Source of the DNA: Aurantiochytrium sp. KH105
Lineage: Eukaryota; Sar; Bigyra; Thraustochytrida; Thraustochytriidae
DNA: 64,000 nucleotides
Assembly (NCBI GenBank): GCA_003116975.1
Contig: BGKB01000102.1
Coordinates: 124,001-188,000, forward strand
Direction: 5' to 3'
Of this stretch, positions 49,702 to 58,599 are shown one piece after another. The position numbers and the translations under genes are program-made. Every line of letters begins with the position of its first letter. Position 1 is the first letter of the stretch. A model generated the notes under the pieces. The model saw only the letters and a list, made by a program, of their open reading frames with translations, searched no databases and was not told where the DNA came from.

Positions 49702-50562
49702 TTTGCCAACAACCTATGTTTTGAGCAATGTGGTTCTGTTCTGCCTCACGAGCACCAAGCAGAAGCGAGAGAGAGACACAGACACAAAGGCACACCCCTT
49801 TTTGCAAATACGCAAGCAGGTCAGTGAGTGAGGGAGGGAGGGAGGGAGTGAACGAGCCAGTGAGCGAGCCAGCCTCGATTGGGCCACGCACGCTCGCTCG
49901 CTCGCTCGCACCAGAAGGTACTTCTCCTTCTTGTTCTTCTACGCCGCGTGGACGGTCGTATGCGGCGTCCGGCACGTCACTTTGCTTCGCTTCGCTTCGC
50001 CTCGCCCGCTACTTGCCCGCCCGGTACGGCGCGGCAGGCAGGTAGGCAGGTAGGCAGGCTTGTCGGAGTCGTACTGCCCGAGCGCGCGGCGCCGGCTCGT
50101 CCACGGCCCGAGCGGCCTGTGGCTGATCAAGGAGTATAGATCGATCAACCTCCGGGTCTCGTCGCGGCTTGGGCGAGCCTCGCGAGGCCGCGAACGAACC
50201 GCGCGCGCTCGCGGACTGCAGCTGCTGCTGCGCCTTGCCTTCTCCGTCGCGTGTGCGCACACGGAGGTGGCGGCGGCGGCGAGGCGCGCTCGCTTTCCTT
50301 CTTTGCTGGTTTGCTTTGCGTGCACGCGCTGCTCAATTAATGCAAGCGGTCAATCAATCAATCGACAGACGGAAAGCCTCACAAGCTCTCTGCCCTCCTG
50401 GCGCGCGACGAGGAAGGCCTCGTCGGTCTGGCAGTAAAGAACAGGCAGGACAAGACAGGACGAGACAAGGCTGGCCGAGCCTTGGACGCCTCGCAGTTGC
50501 CCTCGCGCGCTGGCCGCTGCTCTGCTCTGCGCTGCCCTGTTTTGCTTTGGTGTGCGCTTGCT

Positions 50563-50595
<33 letters not shown>

Positions 50596-51532
50596 CTTGC
50601 TTTGCTTTGCTTACATCACTCGCTCGCGCGCGCGTGCACGCAGCGGCACCATTCAGGAACCACTGCAGCACTCGTGCGGGCCATTTACGGAACCTCCGCG
50701 GAACTCCGCCCACGTGCGGAGGGCGCGTTCGCGCACCCTCGTTCCCGCGTACACATCTTTATCGAGGACGCGGTGTGCACCGTCGGGAGCGAGCTGGGCC
50801 TGGCGGCGCGCGAGCGTGCGAGCGATGAACGCTCGCCTCGATGCGATGTACTGCTACTAGTACCCGGCCTGCCAGGAGCAAGCTGCAGCCGGCTGAGTCT
50901 CGGAGGCGAGGCCGCAGCCGCAGCCGCTGCCGCCGCCGCTGCCGCCGCGCGAGCTGCGAGAAGACAGCCTCGCTCGTGTCGGCGCGGTGTGCCGCGTAAT
51001 AAGTCTTCCCGCGACGCGAGCCCAGACCGCAGAGGACTCGCTCGCAGCCTCAAGCCAGCTGCGAGAGAGAGCTGCTGCTGCTCCGCGGCGCGTTGAAGTT
51101 CAGGTCGCGGCGGGCGCCGTGACCGGCCGGCTGCCCTGCAGCGCGGTATAGAGAGTGGCAGCAGAGCCGGTCGCTGTCGGCGGCGAGGAGGGCGTCAGCG
51201 AGCAAGTTGTCAGCGACGGCGACGGCGAGGAGGACCTCGTGGACCCGCTCCCGGAGGCCGAGAGCAGAGCGGCTTCCGGGAGGATAAGATTGACGGAGCA
51301 GGAGCAGGTGCGGACGACAGATCCGAACTGCAGAGCAGCAGCAGCAGCAGCAGCCGCAGCGGCAGCAGAAGCTGTAGCAGGCCCAGGCAAAGGCGCAACC
51401 TCGGAAGCCGACCGAGCTCGCGCGACAGAGCGGAAACCTCGAGGGCGAAGCACGAGCACGACCACGAGCACGAGCACGAGCTCGAGAACGAGCAGTTGCA
51501 GAGCCACAGAAGAACAGGGGGAGGAGAGTAGT
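49702..51532. other. GC-rich divergent promoter region
   Basis: 1.8 kb between the myosin and trypsin genes. GCTC repeats (about 49886-49910), GCAGGTAG repeats (about 50030-50060), a CTTT repeat at about 50567-50596, and GAGCAC repeats near 51450-51490 just before the trypsin gene. No gene is supported. Confidence 0.6.
50567..50596 (+). repeat. CTTT microsatellite
   Basis: About seven tandem TTTC units. Confidence 0.9.
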
Positions 51533-52621
51533 ATGGCGACGATGACTCTTGCCCGGAACCGACGCGGGTCGCGTAGCGGCAGCGGCGGCGCTGCTGCAAG
51601 AACGGTGGGCCTCGCGCGCGCCACGCTTGTGCTGGCGGCACTCGCGAGCCAAACAGTCTCGGGCGCACAGGTGGTGCCCGCCCAGGAGACGGCGAGCAAG
51701 AGCATCAGCCTCACCCCGCGAATCGTGGGCGGTGAGGTGATTGACCCCGTGAGCGAGCCGTGGATCGCCGCGCTCGTCTTGACCGAGAGCGGGGCGTCGA
51801 GCTCGACGTTGTGCGGATCCTCGTACATCGGCTCGGCAGGGGGCTACCAGTATGTCTTGACGGCGGCGCACTGTATTCCAGATGGGAGCTTCTCGGCGCG
51901 CGCCATCTTCCTCAGCAACGATCTCAACTCCGCTAGTGATAGTGATCAGTACAGCCTCACCCAGGGCGTCGGCGTGCGTACGCACCCAGACTTTACCACC
52001 GCGAGCGACAACTCTCTGCGGAACGATCTCGCACTCATTTGGTTCGAGGATTCCAACAGCAAGCTTTCGTCAGCTCAAGTCACGCTGGCCTCGAGCGATT
52101 TCCCTCGCCTCAGCAACGGCGCGAACGTCACCGTGTCTGGATACGGCGCACTCGAGTACGGTGGTCCGAATGACGACTTGCAGCTCCGGCAGGCAGACCT
52201 CGACATTGTCGGCACGTCAAAATGCGCCCAAAACTATAATGGCGTTTTCTCCATCGATGCCGATGTGCAAATCTGCGCCGCCGCGCCGGGCGAAGACAGT
52301 TGCCAAGGTGACTCGGGCGGCCCTCTTATGTACACCGACACTGCTGGGCCTATTCAGATCGGCCTGGTGTCCTTTGGCTACGAGTGTGCCGTGCAGGGCT
52401 ATCCAGGAGTGTACACACGACTTTCCACATTTGAGAACTGGATCAACTCCACTGTCCTCGACACGTCTGGTGCATCGTCGTCGACACTCACCTTTTCAAA
52501 TGGCGCAAACGTCTTCGCCAGTGAAGAGACGGAGCAGCCATCTGCGGCAACGATGCAGGGGCTGCCTTCTCTCCTTTTGGCCATTGTAAGTTTTTTCCTT
52601 TTTGGCAGCATATCAGCATAG
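51533..52621 (+). CDS. Secreted trypsin-like serine protease, possibly GPI-anchored
   Basis: 362 residues from the ATG at 51533; the frame is open upstream through a GTG and Ala-rich repeats that look like 5' UTR. Residues 25-45 form a signal peptide (hydrophobic LARATLVLAALAS, then SGAQ). Activation site Arg63-Ile64 of RIVGG, then the S1-family triad: LTAAHC with His113, NDLAL with Asp165 and GDSGGPL with Ser261. Asp255 at the specificity-pocket position predicts cleavage after Arg or Lys. The protein ends in a Ser/Thr-rich linker and an uncharged hydrophobic tail (344-362) with nothing after it, the pattern of a GPI-anchor signal. An extracellular or cell-surface digestive protease is likely. 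It is divergent from the myosin gene. Confidence 0.88.
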   Translation: MATMTLARNRRGSRSGSGGAAARTVGLARATLVLAALASQTVSGAQVVPAQETASKSISLTPRIVGGEVIDPVSEPWIAALVLTESGASSSTLCGSSYIGSAGGYQYVLTAAHCIPDGSFSARAIFLSNDLNSASDSDQYSLTQGVGVRTHPDFTTASDNSLRNDLALIWFEDSNSKLSSAQVTLASSDFPRLSNGANVTVSGYGALEYGGPNDDLQLRQADLDIVGTSKCAQNYNGVFSIDADVQICAAAPGEDSCQGDSGGPLMYTDTAGPIQIGLVSFGYECAVQGYPGVYTRLSTFENWINSTVLDTSGASSSTLTFSNGANVFASEETEQPSAATMQGLPSLLLAIVSFFLFGSISA

Positions 52622-52843
52622 CCAGATTCATCCACAGTCAAACATAGGTAATTTATCTTTTCCGTCTTTTTGCAGCAACGTGCAGTCTCATCTGATTGGG
52701 GTCTGGAGAAAAGCTTTCAAATGAAAGCAAAGCAATAAGCAGTACTATCTCCCCCACTCTGCCTGCCTGAGGTTAAAACTATAAAATTAACTATCCCGTG
52801 ACGGGGCAACAAGCCGAGGCGCATCAATCGCGGTGTATACAGC

Positions 52844-53815
52844 TCAATTTTTGGTCTTAGATTTGACCTTTTTCTGGCCAAAAACATTCAGGTCTGAAAG
52901 AGCTTCCTTGAGACCTTGTGGAATGGTTTCGAGTCTGTTGTTTGCAAGATTGACTCGGCACGGCGCTAACTCAGCGAGCTCTGCGGGGATTTCTGACAAT
53001 TCGTTTCCATTGAGCAGGAGCACTTCGAGCGCCTTGAGCTGCGGCACAAGTGGTCCAGGAAGAAACGCCGTGAGCTGATTAGAGCTCAGGCTCAGGGAAG
53101 TCAGCGATTGAAGTGAAGCAAGCTCCTCCGGCAGGCTTTGTAGTTTGTTTCCACGCAACACCAGCGTCTCGAGGGCGCCGAGAGTTCCGATCATCGAGGG
53201 AAGCGCAGTCAACTCATTATTATCAAGCGACAACTCGCGGAGCTTAGGCCAGCACCCATGCGCTTCGCACGCCTCTGCAAATCGTTCGATACGGTTTCCA
53301 GACAGACGCAGAACCTCGAGATTGCGCAGCGAGGCAAGCTCGCTTGGGACCTCGACAAAGGCATTGTCATCTGCGACAACCTCCTCGAGGCTCGTGAGCT
53401 CCGCAAAACCTTCGCTCAGGCTCGTTAGTTTGTTGTTGCCAATGTCGATGGATCGTAGCGACCCGCATCTCTTGAGAGCCTCGATTCCCCCCAGCGAGAC
53501 GAGATTGTTTCCGTACAGCGAGAGATTCACTAGATTCGCCATGGCATCGACGCTCTGTGATCGGCACAGCACAGATCGAATGCTGCCCATGGGAAACTCC
53601 TGTGTGCATTGAGCGTCAGACACGATGATAATAATAGTCAATAGTCAGTACAATGCGATCCGTCGTGAGACTGAGATTCCAGGCCTACTTGTATTGTTTC
53701 ACAAATCTTGCGAGCTTGCACGTACCGCAGACCGTCGAGCCAGAAACATATCTCGCCTTTCGTCTTCCTCATCCTGCAGGATCTCCTTGATTTTGCGCGT
53801 GTCCTGCTCAATCAT
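52844..53815 (-). CDS. Leucine-rich repeat protein, two exons
   Basis: Exon 1 is 53815-53726 and exon 2 is 53599-52844, giving 281 residues. The uninterrupted frame lacks an early ATG. A GTACGT donor at 53725, a CTGAC and a CACAG acceptor at 53600 join an exon encoding a charged N-terminus (TRKIKEILQDEEDERRD) in phase. About eight LRRs follow (LVNLSLYGNNL, LRSIDIGNNKL, LEVLRLSGNRI, LRELSLDNNEL, LETLVLRGNKL, LTSLSLSSNQL, LEVLLLNGNEL, VNLANNRL), with LxxLPxxI-type inter-repeat segments typical of short regulatory LRR proteins. It ends in a Lys-rich tail. No catalytic domain, so a scaffold or adaptor is likely. An alternative first exon (ATG at about 53924) cannot be excluded. Confidence 0.75.
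53600..53725 (-). other. Intron in the LRR gene
   Basis: 126 bp, phase 0: GTACGT...CTGAC...CACAG. Confidence 0.75.
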
Positions 53816-54819
53816 CGCATTTTTTTGGCCGCCGTTAGCCTTCCTTCTTTCACATGTCAAACATTCCTCTCCCTTCGCCGCTCGCCCTCGTCGAAGACAC
53901 ACACACGTACCCGCTTGACAAACATCGTTCCTCACACGGAGGTCTCAGACGGTGGTCCCTTCGTCTTCGCCGCTGCGCCTCGTCCTTCTTCCCCTCCCTC
54001 TCTCGCTCGCCCTAGCAAGCAGTTCTGCTGCTCGTGCTCGCTGTCGCTCTCGTGCTGCTGCTGCTGCTGCTGCAGCTGCTTGCTCGCCCAAGCTCACTAA
54101 CCACCGCGGAGGCCCCCATTCCCATGCCCTTAAATTTTCCAAGTAAATCAGGGTCTTTCCGAGCACCTGAACCCTCGGGTTGCTCGCAGGCCGCGGAAAG
54201 GCGCGCGAACGTGCGGCTGAGGTGGCCGACTTGTGCAAGCACCAGCAGCAGCTGCAGCTGCTGCAGCTGCATGCTGGAAACTCCTCCCGCGGCGAGCAAA
54301 TAGTCTGCTACTGGTCGCACAAACAAACAAGCGAACAAACAAATAGGCGACACGACCGAGGAGCGGCCAGCGCCACTGCGGATTCTCGCAACGAGCGGCG
54401 GCGGGCGAGGAGAGGACAGCCTAAAGTCCTAGCACAGCGAGCACGCTCGTGTAATAAGCGCAGCGGGAGCACTGCACAACAGCACGGCTACAAAACAAAG
54501 TATAGTTTTGTAGCACAAGAAAAAGAAAGCGTCGAAATAGACTATAAACTAGACTAAAAGAAAGCAAGGGCGGAGACGAGAGAGAGACAACGGGAGACGA
54601 CGAGAGGAGCCGCGACCAGAAGATTATTGGCGAGTGCGCCGCGTGCGTGCGTGCGTGCGAGCGGGCGGGCGGGCGAGCGAGCGACGCGGCCTCGCGACGG
54701 AGCGCAGCGGGACGCGCGAGCGCAGCGCGTAGCGATCGAGGATCCGCGCGCTGTCGAGGACGGGGAGGTCGCGGAGAAAAGGAGAGGAAAGCGAGAGAGC
54801 TAGCTAGCTTGGCGAGAAG
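53816..54819. other. Divergent intergenic region
   Basis: 1.0 kb between the LRR and isoleucyl-tRNA synthetase genes. CTG repeat at about 54053-54075, GAGCGAGC/GGGC repeat at about 54656-54690 (sense to the synthetase). No gene is supported; the antisense frame from the synthetase passes through here by chance. Confidence 0.6.
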
Positions 54820-57800
54820 ATGGCGACGACCAAGGACGAAGAGGGCGCCGGCGAGAACGGCAGCGCCTCGTTCGAGCATGTCTCGGACAGATTTTCGTTC
54901 CCGACGATGGAGCGGGAAGTCCTGGAGTTCTGGGAGGAGTCCGACGCCTTTCAAAAGAGCATGCAAATGGCGATCGAGGAGGGACGCCCGGAGTACACCT
55001 TTTACGATGGCCCGCCCTTTGCCACCGGCATGCCCCACTACGGTCACATTCTGGCAGGCACGATCAAGGATATTGTGACCCGGTACGCGAGCCTGACGGG
55101 CTACCACGTCTCGCGCAGGTTCGGCTGGGATTGCCACGGTCTTCCCGTCGAATACGAAATCGACAAAAAGCTCGGCATCACCGGAAGTGACGATGTTGCC
55201 AAGATGGGCATCGCCAAGTACAATGCCGAGTGCCGTAGCATCGTCACGCGGTACTGCAGCGAGTGGGAACGCATTGTGAAGCGTATGGGTCGCTGGATCG
55301 ATTTCCAGAACGACTACAAAACCATGGAGCCCTGGTATATGGAGTCTGTGTGGTGGGTCTTCAAGACCATCTTCGAAAAGGACCTCGTCTACAAGGGCTT
55401 CCGCGTCATGCCCTACTCGACGGGCTGCACCACCCCTCTGAGCAACTTTGAGGCCACCTCCAACTACAAGGACGTCTCTGACCCGGCCGTTGTTGTCGCC
55501 TTCCCGCTCAAGGAGGACCCCGAGGTCGCCTTTGTTGCCTGGACCACCACCCCTTGGACTCTGCCCAGCAACATGGCGCTCTGTGTCAACCCTGAATTCA
55601 CCTACGTGCAGATCAAGGACCTGGCTTCCGGCAAGCAGTACATTCTTGCCAAGGACCGCCTGTCCCAGCTCTACCCCAAGATGCTCAAGCAAAAGGCCAA
55701 GTACAAGGGCGGCGAGTGGGAGATCGTCAAGGAGTTCCTTGGCAAGGATCTCGAGGGCAAGGAGTACGAACCTCTCTTTCCCTACTTTGCCGACTGGGAA
55801 AAGGCATTCCGCGTTCTCGTCGACGGCTACGTCACGGACGATAGCGGTACGGGTATTGTGCACAACGCCCCTGGTTTTGGTGAGGACGATTACCGCGTTT
55901 GCATGGAGCAGGGCGTTATTGTCGCCGGCGGCGACCTTCCCTGCCCCGTCGATGCTGACGGCCGCTTCACCAAGGAGATTACCGATTTTGTGGGTCGCTA
56001 CGTAAAGGAGGCCGACAACGACATTTGCGCCGCTGTCAAGGCTGCGGGTCGTCTGGTCAACAAGAACTCCATCATGCACTCGTACCCCTTTTGCTGGCGC
56101 TCCGACACCCCTCTCATCTATCGCGCCGTGCCCAGCTGGTTCGTTCGCCTCGACCCGATCAAGGAGAACCTCCTGCAGAACAACCTCGAAACCTACTGGG
56201 TCCCTGCTACCGTCAAGGAAAAGCGCTTCCACAACTGGCTTGTCCAGGCGCGTGACTGGAACATCTCGCGCAACCGGTACTGGGGTACGCCGTTGCCCAT
56301 CTGGATGAGCGACGACGAGGAGGAGATCGTTGTGATTGGCTCCATTGAGGAGCTTCAGGAGCTTTCTGGACGCGAGGTCACCGATTTGCATCGTGAAAGC
56401 ATCGATGACATCACCATTCCCAGCAAACAGGGCAAGGGTGTCTTGCGCCGCATTCCCGAGGTTTTCGACTGCTGGTTCGAGTCCGGTTCCATGCCTTACG
56501 CCCAGCTGCACTACCCGTTTGAGAACAAGGAGCGTTTCGAAAAGGGTTTTCCTGCCGATTTCATCGCCGAGGGTCTTGACCAAACTCGCGGTTGGTTCTA
56601 CACGCTCATGGTGCTGTCCACGGCACTCTTTAGCCGCCCGGCCATGAAGAACCTCATTGTCAACGGTCTCGTCCTTGCCGAGGATGGCAAGAAGATGAGC
56701 AAGCGCCTCAAGAACTACCCGGATCCCATGAACGTGGTCGAGTCGTATGGCGCCGACGCTCTGCGCCTCTACCTCATCAACTCGCCGGTCGTGCGTGCCG
56801 AGCCTCTCCGCTTCTCCGAGGATGGCGTTCTTCAGAACGTCAAGGAGATCTTCAACCCGTGGTACAATGCCTACCGGTTTTTGACGCAGAATGTGGCGCG
56901 TGCTGAGCGCGATAACAGCGGCTGGACCTTTGACCGCAGCATCGCCTTTGAAACCGCGCGTGGATCTCAAAACATTATGGACCGCTGGATCCAGGCTTCG
57001 CTCAACGGCCTCATCAAGTTTGTGCGCCAGGAGATGGAGGCCTACCGCCTCTACACGGTGGTGCCCCGCCTGGTCGACTTTATCGACAACCTCACCAACA
57101 TGTACGTGCGCCTCAACCGCTCGCGTCTCAAGGGCGGCATGGCCGATTCCAACGAGGACGACACCAAGGTTGGCTTGTACTGCCTCTACACGGTCCTGCT
57201 TTCGCTTTCCAAGCTCATGGCCCCCTTTACTCCCTTTTTCGCGGAGTTCCTCTACCGTCGTCTGGCTCGCCCCGATGACGAACGCAAGGCAAGCGTGCAT
57301 TACCTCAGCATTCCCGAGGTGGATGAATCGCTCATTGACGAGAAAATGGTCATGCGTATGCGTCACCTTCGCGAGATCATCACGGCAGGCCGTCTTGCGC
57401 GCGGCAACGAGCTTCCGCTCAAGCGCCCGCTGCGCGAACTTATCATCGCCAACAAGGACCAGGAGACGCTCGACGACATTCTCACGCTCAAGGAGTACAT
57501 TGAGATCGAGCTCAACGTTCGCAAGGTTTCCGTGACGACCGACGAGCAGCAGTTCTGCAAGCTCAGCGCCAAGGCTAACGGAGCCCTCCTTGGTGTGATC
57601 CTCGGCAAGAAGTTTGGCCCTATCAACAAGGCTGTCCAGAAGCTCTCGCACGAAGAGCTCGCTGCCTTTCAGGAGTCCGGCAAAATGACTGTCGAGGATG
57701 TCGAGCTCACCACCGACCAGGTCTTTCTCAACCGCGTTGTTGTCGCGGACGAGTCCAAGTACAAGGCCAAGGTCACTCCCTCCAACGTTGTTGTGGTCCT

Positions 57801-58320
57801 CGACACCTTCTTTGACAAGTCTCTGCTGTACGGCCAGGTTGCTCGCGAAGTCACTAGCCGTGTGCAGAAGCTCCGCAAGGCTGCTGGCGTCAAGCTCGAG
57901 GACGTCCTCGACGTCTACTACGGTGTCGAGGGCGACGCCGACGCTGTGCAAATCGTGCATGAATCCATTCAGGCTGAGAGCGAGTACGTCACTTCGGTCA
58001 TTCGCCAGCGCTTGCATCCGGTGTCTGTCTGCCCCAGCTACGCCCCTGTGTTGGCTACCAACACGGACGAGGTCAACGACACGCAGTTTACCGTGATTCT
58101 CTGCAACCCGTGCCCCATTGTAGCCAAGCCTGACGCGCTCGCCAAGTCTCTTGGCGTCGATGCCGCCGTGGCCCAATCTCTCACAAGCTGCATTGCCTCG
58201 ATGGACTACGAATGGCTCAAGAAGGAGGCCAGCTCCTCGCTCGAGCTCACGCTCGATGGCAAGCTCTACAAGCTTGAGGCCGGAACCCATTACTTTCTCT
58301 CCGTCGACCAGGTCCCCTAA
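54820..58320 (+). CDS. IARS1: Cytosolic isoleucyl-tRNA synthetase
   Basis: 1166 residues, single exon. Class I synthetase charging tRNA-Ile. The HIGH-type motif is HYGH at 73-76 (PPFATGMPHYGHILAG), and the KMSKS-type motif is KMSKR at 625-629 (EDGKKMSKRLKNYPDP). The CP1 editing domain lies between (AWTTTPWTLPSNMALC, DSGTGIVHNAPGFGEDDY), needed to remove mischarged Val. The C-terminal half contains the anticodon-binding helices and the eukaryotic extension (LIIANKDQETLDDILTLKEYIE). Length and motifs fit the cytosolic IARS1, not the mitochondrial/bacterial form, and no targeting peptide is present. Strong codon bias leaves a very long antisense open frame, which is an artefact. Confidence 0.97.
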   Translation: MATTKDEEGAGENGSASFEHVSDRFSFPTMEREVLEFWEESDAFQKSMQMAIEEGRPEYTFYDGPPFATGMPHYGHILAGTIKDIVTRYASLTGYHVSRRFGWDCHGLPVEYEIDKKLGITGSDDVAKMGIAKYNAECRSIVTRYCSEWERIVKRMGRWIDFQNDYKTMEPWYMESVWWVFKTIFEKDLVYKGFRVMPYSTGCTTPLSNFEATSNYKDVSDPAVVVAFPLKEDPEVAFVAWTTTPWTLPSNMALCVNPEFTYVQIKDLASGKQYILAKDRLSQLYPKMLKQKAKYKGGEWEIVKEFLGKDLEGKEYEPLFPYFADWEKAFRVLVDGYVTDDSGTGIVHNAPGFGEDDYRVCMEQGVIVAGGDLPCPVDADGRFTKEITDFVGRYVKEADNDICAAVKAAGRLVNKNSIMHSYPFCWRSDTPLIYRAVPSWFVRLDPIKENLLQNNLETYWVPATVKEKRFHNWLVQARDWNISRNRYWGTPLPIWMSDDEEEIVVIGSIEELQELSGREVTDLHRESIDDITIPSKQGKGVLRRIPEVFDCWFESGSMPYAQLHYPFENKERFEKGFPADFIAEGLDQTRGWFYTLMVLSTALFSRPAMKNLIVNGLVLAEDGKKMSKRLKNYPDPMNVVESYGADALRLYLINSPVVRAEPLRFSEDGVLQNVKEIFNPWYNAYRFLTQNVARAERDNSGWTFDRSIAFETARGSQNIMDRWIQASLNGLIKFVRQEMEAYRLYTVVPRLVDFIDNLTNMYVRLNRSRLKGGMADSNEDDTKVGLYCLYTVLLSLSKLMAPFTPFFAEFLYRRLARPDDERKASVHYLSIPEVDESLIDEKMVMRMRHLREIITAGRLARGNELPLKRPLRELIIANKDQETLDDILTLKEYIEIELNVRKVSVTTDEQQFCKLSAKANGALLGVILGKKFGPINKAVQKLSHEELAAFQESGKMTVEDVELTTDQVFLNRVVVADESKYKAKVTPSNVVVVLDTFFDKSLLYGQVAREVTSRVQKLRKAAGVKLEDVLDVYYGVEGDADAVQIVHESIQAESEYVTSVIRQRLHPVSVCPSYAPVLATNTDEVNDTQFTVILCNPCPIVAKPDALAKSLGVDAAVAQSLTSCIASMDYEWLKKEASSSLELTLDGKLYKLEAGTHYFLSVDQVP

Positions 58321-58599
58321 ATCGATAAGCAGCCGATATTTTCAATGATCGATCTTGATCTTGATCTTGATCTTGATCTTGATCTTGATCTTGATCTTGA
58401 TCTTGAGGTAGGCCAAAGACTTTTCCGAAAGAAAAATGAAAAGTCACCAAGACAGCCAAAGTTTGCTCGACATTTTTCCCCCTTTATTTGGTGGGTAGCG
58501 GGCAAAGACGTGATCAAGTTGCATGTGTTGTTATTATTTATGCACATGGCCAGATCGCTCGGGCAGTCTCGATTGCTCGAGCAAGAATGTGTTCGTGAT
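58321..58599. other. 3' flank with GATCTT repeat
   Basis: Short convergent intergenic region containing the GATCTT array. Confidence 0.6.
58351..58406 (+). repeat. GATCTT hexanucleotide array
   Basis: About 9 perfect GATCTT units starting 31 bp after the synthetase stop. Confidence 0.95.

Noticed and set aside
54421..58290. 1289-codon open frame antisense to the isoleucyl-tRNA synthetase gene
   Set aside because: It exactly shadows a highly conserved gene, begins at a non-ATG codon and shows no domain; strong GC-ending codon bias leaves the opposite strand free of stops.
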